DNA of 64,000 nt from Saprospiraceae bacterium (GTDB taxonomy: Bacteria > Bacteroidota > Bacteroidia > Chitinophagales > Saprospiraceae): NCBI GenBank assembly GCA_016713025.1, contig JADJPZ010000004.1, forward strand, positions 3,162,001-3,226,000. The letters are read 5' to 3'. The notes beneath the pieces are model-generated. The model saw only the letters and a list, made by a program, of their open reading frames with translations, had not been told where the DNA came from and made no database searches. Made by a program: the position numbers and the translations under genes. Shown in pieces: positions 26,840 through 35,301 of the stretch (its first letter is position 1; the number at the start of each line of letters is the position of its first letter).

Positions 26840-26910
26840 TTGACCCACTAGGACTCGAACCTAGAATGACGGTACCAAAAACCGGAGTGTTACCATTACA
26901 CCATGGGTCA
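26840..26910 (-). tRNA. tRNA-Gln (anticodon TTG)
   Basis: The minus strand folds as a tRNA: acceptor stem TGACCCA/TGGGTCA with discriminator A, D arm GTGTAATGGTAACAC, anticodon arm CCGGT-TTTTGGT-ACCG with TTG at positions 34-36, and T arm CTAGGTTCGAGTCCTAG. No CCA is encoded. The loop and stem closely resemble other bacterial tRNA-Gln(UUG). A TATCTTTG box (26929-26936, minus) and a strong terminator make it a single-gene unit. Confidence 0.93.
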
Positions 26911-26928
26911 ATGTTTCATTTGCGGGTG

Positions 26929-26936
26929 CAAAGATA
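26929..26936 (-). promoter_or_regulatory. -7 promoter box (TATCTTTG) of tRNA-Gln
   Basis: Perfect TAnnTTTG on the minus strand, 19 nt upstream of the mature tRNA 5' end. No -33 TTTG is evident. Confidence 0.5.
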
Positions 26937-27008
26937 AAAATATTGTCTTTAAATTTTATATAGCAGGACATGTTTTTTTTAAAAAAAGTATTTTTGATGG
27001 TTAAGTTA

Positions 27009-27115
27009 TTTATAGTGGACAGAAAATATTCTGCGAAATATTTAAATCATAATGTATTGTAAATTAAATAATTATGATTGTATATTTTCGCAATCAATTT
27101 TCTGTTTGGTATAAA
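27009..27115 (-). repeat. ~107-bp inverted-repeat element (copy B)
   Basis: The ends are TTTATAGTGGACAGAAAAT and, inverted, TTTATACCAAACAGAAAAT. An inner pair ATCATAAT/ATTATGAT brackets TGTATTGTAAATTAAATA. It matches copies C and D (34827-34930, 36793-36900) in the opposite orientation. It contains no coding frame and lies just upstream of miaB. Confidence 0.7.
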
Positions 27116-27237
27116 AAGAAAAATTTTAAAACGGTGATTTTCCTTCTATGTAGCACATTTTATATCTTAAAGAAACAACTACACAATAAAGTGTCTATTA
27201 TTTCTGTCATTTTGTCATATTTCATCTCAAATTGTTG

Positions 27238-27245
27238 TAATTTTG
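27238..27245 (+). promoter_or_regulatory. -7 promoter box (TAATTTTG) of miaB
   Basis: Perfect TAnnTTTG, 25 nt before the miaB ATG. A TTTG at 27211-27214 is 23 nt away, slightly wider than usual. Confidence 0.5.
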
Positions 27246-27270
27246 CATCCCAAACTTTATATTAAGAAAC

Positions 27271-28704
27271 ATGTACGATGACAATGTAACCCTGACCGGA
27301 ATTAAGAAAGAAATAGATGAAGCCAGACAGGGTGAGGTATTATATCACCAAAATCTGACATCCGCTTCAAGGAAGTTTTATATAGAATCTTATGGTTGTG
27401 CTATGAATTTCAGTGATTCAGAGATTGTGGCTTCCATTCTTGCTGAAGATGGTTTTGGCCCTACCAGGATGATGGAAGAAGCTGACCTTATCCTTGTAAA
27501 TACATGCTCTATCAGGGAAAAGGCAGAAGACACGGTCAGGAATCGTCTCAGAGTATTTAATGCATTGAAGTTGAAAAAGCCGGATATGATGATCGGTGTC
27601 TTAGGATGTATGGCCGAGAGACTTAAAGCGAAGCTTCTGGAGCAGGAAAAACTAGTAGATATCGTGGTTGGCCCTGATGCCTACAGAGATTTGCCCAACT
27701 TGCTGGCAAAAGTTGATGATGGTGAAAAGGGTATCAATGTATTACTGTCCCGTGAAGAGACGTATTCTGATATTTCTCCATTGAGATTAGACAGTAACGG
27801 TATCGTGGGTTTTATATCCATCATGAGAGGATGCGACAATATGTGTTCATTCTGTGTGGTGCCATTTACAAGAGGGAGAGAGCGCAGCAGAGACGCATAT
27901 TCGATAGTGGCAGAAGCTACAGACCTGTACCAACGGGGCTTCAGAGATGTCACCCTGTTGGGTCAGAATGTTGATTCATACAAATGGACAAATCCAGATG
28001 CAGAAGAACATGTCAATTTTGCTCAATTGCTCGAAAGAGTAGCCCTGGTGCACCCGGACCTGAGAGTGAGATTTTCTACCTCCCACCCCAAAGATATCAC
28101 TAATGAAGTGCTGCACACTATGTCAAGGCATGAAAACATATGCAAGTATATACACTTACCTGTTCAATCCGGCAATAGTCGTATCCTCGATCTGATGAAC
28201 CGGACTTATGACCGAGAGTGGTATATGGAACGTGTTGAAGCTATTTACAAAATCATACCTGATTGTGCGATTTCATCAGATATCATTTGTGGTTTTTGCA
28301 CCGAAACAGAGGATGAGCATCAGGAAACCATCTCCATGATCCGTTGGGCGAAATACAGTATGTCGTACATGTTTTTTTACTCCGAACGACCTGGTACTCC
28401 GGCAGCTAAAAAATTGATTGATGATATACCTGAAGAGATTAAAAAAAGAAGACTTCAGGAAGTGGTAGATACGCAAATGATGATTTCTCAGCAAGTCAAT
28501 AAAGCTGATATAGGCAAAACCTTCAAAGTGCTTATCGAAGGAAATAGCAAAAGATCGGATCAGGAGTTTAAAGGACGGAACAGCCAGAACAAAATGATCA
28601 ATTTTCCAAAGCAGGATGGTCTCAAAGCTGGTGAATATACCTGGGTAAAAGTAACGGATGCTACCTCAGGGTCGCTAAGAGGGGTAATCGTAGAAAAGCC
28701 TTAA
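27271..28704 (+). CDS. miaB: tRNA-2-methylthio-N6-isopentenyladenosine-37 synthase
   Basis: 477 residues. Adds a methylthio group to i6A37 of tRNAs that read UNN codons, using two 4Fe-4S clusters and SAM. N-terminal MTTase domain with cysteines in ESYGCAMNFSDSE, VNTCSIREKAEDT and GVLGCMAERL; radical-SAM domain with CDNMCSFC (C188, C192, C195); C-terminal TRAM domain (IGKTFKVLIEGNSKRSDQEF). The N-terminal 27 residues before the domain are typical of Bacteroidota. It leads a five-gene plus-strand run with short gaps. Confidence 0.96.
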   Translation: MYDDNVTLTGIKKEIDEARQGEVLYHQNLTSASRKFYIESYGCAMNFSDSEIVASILAEDGFGPTRMMEEADLILVNTCSIREKAEDTVRNRLRVFNALKLKKPDMMIGVLGCMAERLKAKLLEQEKLVDIVVGPDAYRDLPNLLAKVDDGEKGINVLLSREETYSDISPLRLDSNGIVGFISIMRGCDNMCSFCVVPFTRGRERSRDAYSIVAEATDLYQRGFRDVTLLGQNVDSYKWTNPDAEEHVNFAQLLERVALVHPDLRVRFSTSHPKDITNEVLHTMSRHENICKYIHLPVQSGNSRILDLMNRTYDREWYMERVEAIYKIIPDCAISSDIICGFCTETEDEHQETISMIRWAKYSMSYMFFYSERPGTPAAKKLIDDIPEEIKKRRLQEVVDTQMMISQQVNKADIGKTFKVLIEGNSKRSDQEFKGRNSQNKMINFPKQDGLKAGEYTWVKVTDATSGSLRGVIVEKP

Positions 28705-28715
28705 AAACTCGCACC

Positions 28716-29333
28716 ATGATCACAGACATTAACCAACTCGATCTCAGTAAGACATATTCTTATGCAGATTATCTACTTTGGAGATTTGAGGAGCGTGTAG
28801 AATTGATCAAAGGAAAGATATTGAAAATGTCTCCCGCTCCGAGTTCAAAACATCAGAGAACATCGAGTCAAATACATGGTCTTTTATGGACATTCCTTAA
28901 AAATAAGTGCAATGTTTATGCAGCACCATTTGATGTGAGATTGCCCATCTCTGAAGATCTCAATATTTCAAAAAAGTATAAAAACAAGGCTAAAAAGCTT
29001 CAGGATGGGAAAATACTTACTGTGGTTCAGCCGGATATCACAGTAGTATGTGATCCCGAAAAACTGGATGAAAGAGGTTGTATCGGTGCGCCTGATTTGG
29101 TCATAGAAATTCTTTCTCCCGGTAATAAAGATATAGAGCTCAAGGACAAGTTTGAAATATATCAAGAGTCCGGAATAAAAGAGTACTGGATAGTAGAGCC
29201 TGATGAATATATATTAGTTTATACCTTACTAAAAGGAAAATATACCGGAAGCAAACCATTTACATCAGGTGAGAAGGTGACATCAACGGTATTGCCCGGA
29301 ATGTCATTAATTGTTAGTGAAATATTTAGGTAA
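28716..29333 (+). CDS. Uma2-family PD-(D/E)XK nuclease-like protein
   Basis: 205 residues. Uma2/DUF820 signature: SYADYLLWRFEERVELIKGKI (N-terminal helix and strand with E), MSPAPSSKHQ, VVQPDITVVCD, APDLVIEILSPG (acidic centre) and KFEIYQESGIKEYWIVEPD (E and K). The fold is that of restriction-type nucleases, but the biological role of Uma2 proteins, very numerous in cyanobacteria and some Bacteroidota, is not settled. It is 11 bp after miaB, and its end overlaps the next open frame. Confidence 0.85.
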   Translation: MITDINQLDLSKTYSYADYLLWRFEERVELIKGKILKMSPAPSSKHQRTSSQIHGLLWTFLKNKCNVYAAPFDVRLPISEDLNISKKYKNKAKKLQDGKILTVVQPDITVVCDPEKLDERGCIGAPDLVIEILSPGNKDIELKDKFEIYQESGIKEYWIVEPDEYILVYTLLKGKYTGSKPFTSGEKVTSTVLPGMSLIVSEIFR

Positions 29334-30627
29334 AAATCAACATTCAAAAAAATTCGATTTGAACATACAGGGAGTTAAACAAAGATTTGGAATCATAGGT
29401 CGCTCACCATTACTGGAGAGGGCACTCAACACAGCTATGCGAGTAGCATCGACAGATCTTTCAGTACTCATTCAGGGAGAAAGCGGTGTAGGTAAGGAAG
29501 TATTCAGCCGCATCATACATGATTTGTCAGTGCGCAAACATAACAATTTTATAGCCATCAACTGCGGCGCCATCCCGGCTGGTACTATCAACTCCGAGCT
29601 TTTCGGACATGAAAAAGGGTCATTTACGGGTGCTTTGGGCGAACGCAAGGGATATTTCGAAACAGTCAATGGCGGCACCATTTTTCTGGATGAGATCGGA
29701 GAGATGCCTCTCGATACTCAAGCATATCTGCTGAGGATGCTGGAATCGGGCGAATTTCTGAGAGTGGGCTCTTCCAAGGTACTCACCACTGATGTGCGGG
29801 TTATTGCAGCCACTAATGTCAATCTGGAAGAGAAGATTCATTCCGGAAAATTCAGAGAGGATCTTTACTACAGATTGAATACTGTGCCTATCAGAGTGCC
29901 TGCCCTACATGAAAGACGTGATGACATCTATATGCTGTTCAGAAAATTTTCAAGTGATTTTGCAGAAAAATATCGTTCAGACTCTATCACCCTGACTCCG
30001 GAAGCCAAACTCATACTGGAAAACTACAGGTGGCCCGGAAATATCCGTGAGCTGAAAAATATGGTAGAGCAACTCAGTGTTCTGTCAGAACAAAAAGAGA
30101 TTGATGCCGAACACCTTATTGAATTGGTACCGCACCTTACTGAAAGATTGCTTCCCAGCAAAAAGTTTGAAAGTGCCCAAAGTGAAGGAGGATTTCATGA
30201 AAGAGAGATCATATTTAAGTTTTTACTCGAGATGAAAAGTGATCTAAGTGATCTAAAATCACTCATCTACGAACTGATAAGGACGAATGATCTTACATTG
30301 CCGGATATATCAGCACTCAAAAATATGTCTTCTTACAATGCAGAAGCTTTATTTTCGAAAAGCTACCCTACTCCAGGCTCTACAATACGCAATGAAGAAT
30401 ATGAACCTTATGACAATAAACCGATATTGCTGCAAAACAAACAAAACTTCCACCAGACCGATGAAGTGGAAGAAATAAAATCCATTGAAGAAATGGAAAA
30501 AGACATGATAAGAAAATCTTTAAAAAAATTTAATAACAGGAGAAAAGATGCTGCAGATGAACTCGGCATTTCGGAAAGAACACTCTACCGCAAAATTAAA
30601 GAATACCATATACCTGAAAAACTCTAA
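29311..30627 (+). CDS. Sigma-54-dependent transcriptional activator (AAA+ and Fis-type HTH)
   Basis: AAA+ domain with Walker A GESGVGKE (about 56-63), sigma-54 contact loop GSFTGA (about 103-108; the commonest form is GAFTGA), Walker B GTIFLDEIGEMPLD, sensor EDLYYRLN and the R-finger region; C-terminal Fis HTH (AADELGISERTLYRKIKEY). There is no N-terminal receiver domain, so it may be always active or controlled by a partner, like PspF. Start is uncertain: TTG 29311, GTG 29317 or TTG 29359; the last would avoid overlap with the Uma2 gene. Not seen: a nearby target promoter of -24/-12 type. Confidence 0.9.
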   Translation: MLVKYLGKNQHSKKFDLNIQGVKQRFGIIGRSPLLERALNTAMRVASTDLSVLIQGESGVGKEVFSRIIHDLSVRKHNNFIAINCGAIPAGTINSELFGHEKGSFTGALGERKGYFETVNGGTIFLDEIGEMPLDTQAYLLRMLESGEFLRVGSSKVLTTDVRVIAATNVNLEEKIHSGKFREDLYYRLNTVPIRVPALHERRDDIYMLFRKFSSDFAEKYRSDSITLTPEAKLILENYRWPGNIRELKNMVEQLSVLSEQKEIDAEHLIELVPHLTERLLPSKKFESAQSEGGFHEREIIFKFLLEMKSDLSDLKSLIYELIRTNDLTLPDISALKNMSSYNAEALFSKSYPTPGSTIRNEEYEPYDNKPILLQNKQNFHQTDEVEEIKSIEEMEKDMIRKSLKKFNNRRKDAADELGISERTLYRKIKEYHIPEKL

Positions 30628-30630
30628 ATT

Positions 30631-31437
30631 ATGACTTCGTATGCATTTGTAAACGGAAATATAGTACCTTCACATGAAGCCAATGTCAATATCAGCGATA
30701 TAGGACTATTGCGAGGGTATGGTGTTTTTGATTTTTTCCGTGTAGTCGATGGCAAACCGATTTTCCTGGAAGATTATTTGGATCGATTTGAAAGATCTGT
30801 GACAGGGCTCCATCTTACACTTCCTTACACACGACAGTATCTCACCGAAAAAATATACGAAATCATCTCTCTTCATCAGCATCCACTCTTAGGTATAAAA
30901 CTTTTATGCACAGGAGGTTATTCTCCTGATGGATATACTCCTGCACACTCCAATGTCTTCATGTTGGCCAATCCGTTCAGGTTTCATCCATATGAACAGG
31001 GTTTGAAACTGATGACGGTAGATTATTTGCGGGAATTGTATCATATCAAAAGCATAAATTATCTGAAACCTATATCTGTCATACCACAATTAAAAGCTAT
31101 CGGGGCAGATGATGTATTGTACTACAAAGATGGTCTGATATCAGAATCATCCAGGTCCAATATATTTATGGTAAAAAATGGTATACTTATCACGCCTTCC
31201 GATGGTATACTGGAAGGTGTCACCCGCAAGAAAATTTTATCATTCGCACAGGAGGTGTTGCCCCTGGAGGTGAGACCGATAACTGTGGAAGAATTAATGG
31301 GAGCTGATGAAGTATTTCTGACTGCAAGCACCAAGAGAATTTCGCCAGTTACGGCCATTGACGATTATTTGTTCGAGAATGGTCCTTTCACCAAAAAACT
31401 TTTTGACAGATTGCTTGAAGCAGAAAAAAATTCATAA
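30631..31437 (+). CDS. Class IV aminotransferase (PLP-dependent, BCAT/DAT/ADC-lyase type)
   Basis: 268 residues. Fold-type IV marks: ISDIGLLRGYGVFDFFRVVDG, LDRFERSVTGLHL, the PLP lysine in YHIKSINYL (K140), ISESSRSNIFMVKNGILITP (cofactor Glu) and LTASTKRISPVTAIDDY. Its length suits a D-amino acid aminotransferase or 4-amino-4-deoxychorismate lyase as well as a short branched-chain aminotransferase; the sequence alone does not decide. The gene begins 3 bp after the activator stop, so they are likely co-translated. Confidence 0.88.
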   Translation: MTSYAFVNGNIVPSHEANVNISDIGLLRGYGVFDFFRVVDGKPIFLEDYLDRFERSVTGLHLTLPYTRQYLTEKIYEIISLHQHPLLGIKLLCTGGYSPDGYTPAHSNVFMLANPFRFHPYEQGLKLMTVDYLRELYHIKSINYLKPISVIPQLKAIGADDVLYYKDGLISESSRSNIFMVKNGILITPSDGILEGVTRKKILSFAQEVLPLEVRPITVEELMGADEVFLTASTKRISPVTAIDDYLFENGPFTKKLFDRLLEAEKNS

Positions 31438-31455
31438 ACCAACTCTTAGAAGGCC

Positions 31456-32718
31456 ATGATAAAGTTTTTTTATTTACTGTTTTTTGTTTTTATCTCCTGC
31501 ACTCCAAATGCCCAACAATTTCCCAAGGAAATATATCTCGCATATGACAACCATAAAGAACCTTCCTTTACAGTAAAAAGATTTAAACATAGTGACGTAG
31601 TACGACTTATCGAAAAACACAAAACAAGTCGGAATTTGATCATCACTGAAGCAGGGAAGTCTTTTGAAGATAGAAACATTTATCAGGTGAAATACGGCAA
31701 TGGACCTGTCAAACTTTTGTTGTGGTCACAGATGCATGGCAATGAAGCAACAGCCACCATGGCTTTGTTTGATATCTTTAATTTTCTGAAGGCGTCTGGA
31801 GATAAGTTTGATTCATTTCGCAAAGAATTAGCAGAAAAGGCTACTATTTATTTTATCCCAATGCTCAATCCTGATGGTGCTGAAAAGTGGCAAAGAAGGA
31901 CAGCTCAGGAAATAGATATGAATCGGGATGCTCTCAGATTAGTTTGTCCTGAATCCAGATTGCTGAAAAACCTGCAGCAAACAATAAAGCCTGATTTTGG
32001 ATACAACCTACACGATCAGGATCACAGAATAAGTGCGGGGGTTTCAAAAAATCCGGCTACAATTTCCTTTCTGGCCTCCGCATATGATCATGAATTAAGT
32101 ATGAATGAAGTAAGAAAAAGATCAGTGCAGTTGATTTCAAAAATGAATAAAGACTTACAACAGTTTGTCCCAGAGCAGATTGCCAGATACCCGGATGACC
32201 ATGAACCAAGGGCATTTGGTGACAATATCCAGAAGTGGGGTACCAGCCTGATTTTGATAGAGTCGGGTGGATATAAAAATGATCCGGAAAAAATGTATAT
32301 TCGTAAGCTCAATTTTGTATCTATACTTTCTTCCTTTCACCATATCATTCATAAGACCTACACTAAAGAGACACATTCTGAATATGAGAAAATACCGGAA
32401 AATAAAAACTTCCTTCATGACCTGATCATCAGAAATGTAGCATTAATGGTCAACAATACATCTTATAATGCAGATATTGCTATCTCCAGAAATGAACTTA
32501 CTTCTGAAGATTTTCTCACATACACTTACAAATCTGTGATTTCAGATATTGGTGATTTGAGCACATATTATGGTTTTGAAGAAATTGATGCTAAGGGTGC
32601 CGGCATAACACTCCAAAATGATACCATATTTACTCCCAAGGTTGGTATGCCAGCCAGCTTCGTACTGAAAGACCTCAATGGTAAAAAAACTGTGGTCAAT
32701 AATGGATTTAAAGAATAA
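31456..32718 (+). CDS. M14-family zinc carboxypeptidase-like protein
   Basis: 420 residues with a lipoprotein-like or cleavable signal (FYLLFFVFISCTPNAQ). Zinc motif HGNE at 94-97 (SQMHGNEATAT), substrate region IPMLNPDGAEKWQRR, DMNRDALRL, third ligand in NLHDQDHRIS and catalytic-Glu region LILIESGG. M14 enzymes cut C-terminal residues of peptides; cell-envelope members can cut peptidoglycan peptides. It ends the miaB run. A half copy of a repeat with a near-perfect palindrome (32759-32782) follows the stop and may end transcription. Confidence 0.85.
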   Translation: MIKFFYLLFFVFISCTPNAQQFPKEIYLAYDNHKEPSFTVKRFKHSDVVRLIEKHKTSRNLIITEAGKSFEDRNIYQVKYGNGPVKLLLWSQMHGNEATATMALFDIFNFLKASGDKFDSFRKELAEKATIYFIPMLNPDGAEKWQRRTAQEIDMNRDALRLVCPESRLLKNLQQTIKPDFGYNLHDQDHRISAGVSKNPATISFLASAYDHELSMNEVRKRSVQLISKMNKDLQQFVPEQIARYPDDHEPRAFGDNIQKWGTSLILIESGGYKNDPEKMYIRKLNFVSILSSFHHIIHKTYTKETHSEYEKIPENKNFLHDLIIRNVALMVNNTSYNADIAISRNELTSEDFLTYTYKSVISDIGDLSTYYGFEEIDAKGAGITLQNDTIFTPKVGMPASFVLKDLNGKKTVVNNGFKE

Positions 32719-32737
32719 AAAACAATTAGGATTTAGA

Positions 32738-32831
32738 GTATGGGTAAATCAAGGTCACAACTGTTGGGTTAACCCTACAGTTTCCAATCAATCGGAAAGT
32801 CTGTATAATTTGACAAAAAGTAGAACTAATC
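32738..32831 (+). repeat. Truncated copy of the 58.7-59.0 kb palindrome-bearing element
   Basis: About 94 bp closely match 58905-58997: GTATGGGTAAAT, GGTCACAACTGTTGGGTTAACCC, CCAATCAATCGGAA, GTATAATTTGACAAA and GTAGAACTAATC. The central 24-bp palindrome has one mismatch here (32759-32782). The right-hand IS701-like end is present with two extra A; the left part is missing, so this is a remnant. Confidence 0.65.
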
Positions 32832-32930
32832 AGATATTCATTTCCAAAATATTTCATTCTGAATTTACGATCACGCTAAAGGCGGATAAACTTTAACATC
32901 AACAGGGGTATTTCTGATTACTTTGTTTAA

Positions 32931-34487
32931 TCAACCAGACCATCCTTCTCTATCCAAACTTCTATACTGGATGGCTTCGGCCAGATGTTCGATTTTGATA
33001 TCAGGACTTCCCGCGAGATCAGCACCTGTACGCGCCACTTTAAGTATTCTGTCATATGCTCTGGCTGAGAGTTGCAGCCGTGTCATCGCTGTCTTCAAAA
33101 GATTTGCTCCAGCAGGTGTCAATTCACACACATCACGGACCATACGACTAGGCATCTGAGCATTGCAGAAGATACCTTGCTGATCCTTAAATCTTTCATT
33201 CTGGATTTCACGGGCCCTGATGACCCTCTCCACAATTTGTTCGCTTGTTTCACTTTTGTATTCGTGATTTGCTAGTTCGTCATAAGAGACTGGTGTCACT
33301 TCCACATGCAGGTCTATACGGTCCAGAAGCGGGCCTGAAATTTTAGTCAGATATTTTTTAACTACTCCGGGGCCACACACACATTCTTTCTCCGGATGAT
33401 TGTAGAATCCACAAGGACATGGATTCATAGAAGCTATGAGCATAAAACTGGAAGGATAGTCCACTGATACTTTTGCCCTTGAGATAGTGACTCGCCTTTC
33501 TTCCATAGGTTGACGCATGACTTCCAGTACCTGTCGCTTGAATTCGGGTAACTCATCAAGAAACAATACTCCATTGTGGGCAAGGGATATTTCGCCTGGG
33601 TTGGGATTGGATCCACCGCCAACGAGTGCGACATCGCTGATGGTATGATGAGGTGACCTGAATGGTCGTTCGGTGACAAGTGATGAATTAGCACCTAAAA
33701 CTCCTGCTACTGAATGGATTTTTGTGGTTTCTAAAGCTTCATGTAGGTTTAACGGTGGCAAGATCGTAGGCAGTCGTCTCGCAAGCATAGTTTTTCCGGC
33801 ACCAGGTGGACCAATCAGTATGACATTGTGTCCACCAGCAGCAGCAATTTCCAGAGCTCTTTTGATATTGTCCTGACCTTTTACGTCACTGAAATTGATA
33901 GCATACTGGTTACTCGTATCTGCAAATACTTCCCGGGTATCATATTCCACAGGCTTCATTTCGATGTCCCCATTCATAAAATCTATCGCTTCCTTTAGGT
34001 TTTCGATCCCATAGACTGCTATACCATTCACGATGGCCGCTTCTCTCGCATTTTCTTTGGGCAAAATAAAGGACTTAAACCCTTCTTTCCTGGCTTGAAT
34101 CGCTATAGGAAGGGCACCTTTGATCGGACGCAAAGCACCATCAAGGGCCAGTTCGCCCATAAATATCACTTTATCAAGTTCAGTGGCACTGACTTGTCCG
34201 GTTGATGCCAGAATACCCATAGCTATGGGCAGGTCATAAGAGGATCCTTCTTTCCTGATATCTGCGGGTGCCAGATTGACCACCAATTTGACACGTGGGA
34301 CTTGCAAACCGATGTTTTTTATGGATGCTTCTATCCTTTGCCAGCCTTCTTTTACGGCATTGTCAGGTAAACCTACCAACCAATACATCTGTTTTCCGGC
34401 AGCTACATTGCCACCAGCGTTGACCTCCACAGTGATAGTCTGTGCTTCAACACCATGAACCGCAGAAGCATAGGTTTTAGAAAGCAT
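32931..34487 (-). CDS. YifB/ComM-family AAA+ ATPase (Mg-chelatase-like)
   Basis: 518 residues. N-terminal Lon-like ChlI domain (VEVNAGGNVAAGK, KLVVNLAPADIRKEGSSYDLPIAMGIL), AAA+ domain with Walker A GPPGAGKTMLARRLP and Walker B GVLFLDELPEFKR, a Cys cluster (NPCPCGFYNHPEKECVCGP) and C-terminal LSARAYDRILKVARTGADL. ComM helps branch migration during natural transformation; whether this cell is competent is unknown. The gene stands alone on this strand. Confidence 0.92.
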   Translation of the reverse strand: MLSKTYASAVHGVEAQTITVEVNAGGNVAAGKQMYWLVGLPDNAVKEGWQRIEASIKNIGLQVPRVKLVVNLAPADIRKEGSSYDLPIAMGILASTGQVSATELDKVIFMGELALDGALRPIKGALPIAIQARKEGFKSFILPKENAREAAIVNGIAVYGIENLKEAIDFMNGDIEMKPVEYDTREVFADTSNQYAINFSDVKGQDNIKRALEIAAAGGHNVILIGPPGAGKTMLARRLPTILPPLNLHEALETTKIHSVAGVLGANSSLVTERPFRSPHHTISDVALVGGGSNPNPGEISLAHNGVLFLDELPEFKRQVLEVMRQPMEERRVTISRAKVSVDYPSSFMLIASMNPCPCGFYNHPEKECVCGPGVVKKYLTKISGPLLDRIDLHVEVTPVSYDELANHEYKSETSEQIVERVIRAREIQNERFKDQQGIFCNAQMPSRMVRDVCELTPAGANLLKTAMTRLQLSARAYDRILKVARTGADLAGSPDIKIEHLAEAIQYRSLDREGWSG

Positions 34488-34513
34488 ATTTATAAGCTAT
34501 TATGTAATTCAGG

Positions 34514-34696
34514 TTTAAACCCGAATTATGCATTAGAAAGTCTATTCCGAAGCTAAACTGCTTTAAATCAGAATCCGCCGCTGCGGACAATTTTTCTTCT
34601 GTAACCGTAGCGGTGCTACGCTTTTCGAATATAAATAGCTGATTTATTGCATTTTAGCTTCTCATGACGAAGTTCTAATGCATAATCCGAGTTAAA
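34514..34696. repeat. 183-bp imperfect palindrome with GC-rich inner hairpins
   Basis: The outer arms pair over CGAATTATGCATTAGAA and its near-inverse (TTCTAATGCATAATCCG). Inner arms GAAGCTAAACTGC and GCATTTTAGCTTC also pair with a few mismatches. The centre holds two small hairpins, TCCGC-CGCT-GCGGA (34574-34587) and CGTAGC-GGT-GCTACG (34606-34620). The first hairpin recurs with one base change at 60897-60910, in another palindrome. It could be a mobile palindromic unit or a strong transcription end. Confidence 0.55.
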
Positions 34697-34826
34697 GGTA
34701 AGCAATCCTTCATTATTGAGCATTTGTTTGCACAACAAATTACAATTTTTGCCATTTTGAAAAAGATCTATTCAAAGTATTTGGAATTACTCTCTTTAGA
34801 TTATTACAATGATGTATTATTCAACA

Positions 34827-34930
34827 TTATACCAAACAGAAAATTGAATGTCTAAATTAACATCATAATTATTTAATCTACAATACATTATGATTTGCTC
34901 TTTCGCATAATAATTTCTATTCACTATAAA
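34827..34930 (+). repeat. ~104-bp inverted-repeat element (copy C)
   Basis: TTATACCAAACAGAAAATTGAA at the left, the core ATCATAATTATTTAATCTAC, then AATACATTATGATT and the right end TCACTATAAA. It is the inverted orientation of copy B and parallel to copy D. Located in the noncoding stretch between yifB and the small membrane gene. Confidence 0.7.
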
Positions 34931-34993
34931 ATCTCTTTTAGAAGAATATTCATCAATTGTACAAATTTTGAATGAAGATGAAATGGATGATAT

Positions 34994-35107
34994 TTAAAGA
35001 TCTTTTTCTTCATCATCCTTTGCAGGTCCGTTGAGTTTCCACAATACAAATCCAAATCCTGCAATGAGATGCAGAATAATGATGCCTACCAGAATATTGG
35101 TGATCAT
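34994..35107 (-). CDS. Small membrane peptide, 37 residues, function unknown
   Basis: Found by hand: MITNILVGIIILHLIAGFGF starts a single hydrophobic helix (about residues 4-23), followed by VLWKLNGPAK and an acidic end DDEEKDL. The shape, one helix and a charged cytoplasmic tail, is that of small inner-membrane proteins. I cannot assign a function. It is opposite in direction to the flavoprotein at 35302, which starts 195 bp away, so the two would be divergently transcribed. Confidence 0.5.
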   Translation of the reverse strand: MITNILVGIIILHLIAGFGFVLWKLNGPAKDDEEKDL

Positions 35108-35195
35108 ATTTCAAATATTTAGTACTTTCAATTTGCAAATATCTCCTCTTTCATGTGATTTGTTCAAAAAGATGATAAAAATTTTGAATTTGATA

Positions 35196-35227
35196 TTGGG
35201 TAGTACATCAATTTGAAAGTAGTTTTG
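35196..35227 (+). promoter_or_regulatory. Promoter for the ferredoxin reductase-like gene
   Basis: TTG (35196-35198), 21 nt, TAGTTTTG (35220-35227): a match to the -33/-7 pattern, giving a leader of about 65 nt before the ATG at 35302. Confidence 0.45.
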
Positions 35228-35301
35228 CAACTTTATTTGAAGCCGAATTGTTAAAATGGCTATTTATTGAATATTGACTTTAATGCTATTAGATATTTAA
35301 A

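Noticed and set aside
32678..32896. A 72-codon plus frame behind the M14 gene
   Set aside because: It overlaps the M14 end and runs through the repeat and its palindrome; its sequence is explained by the repeat.
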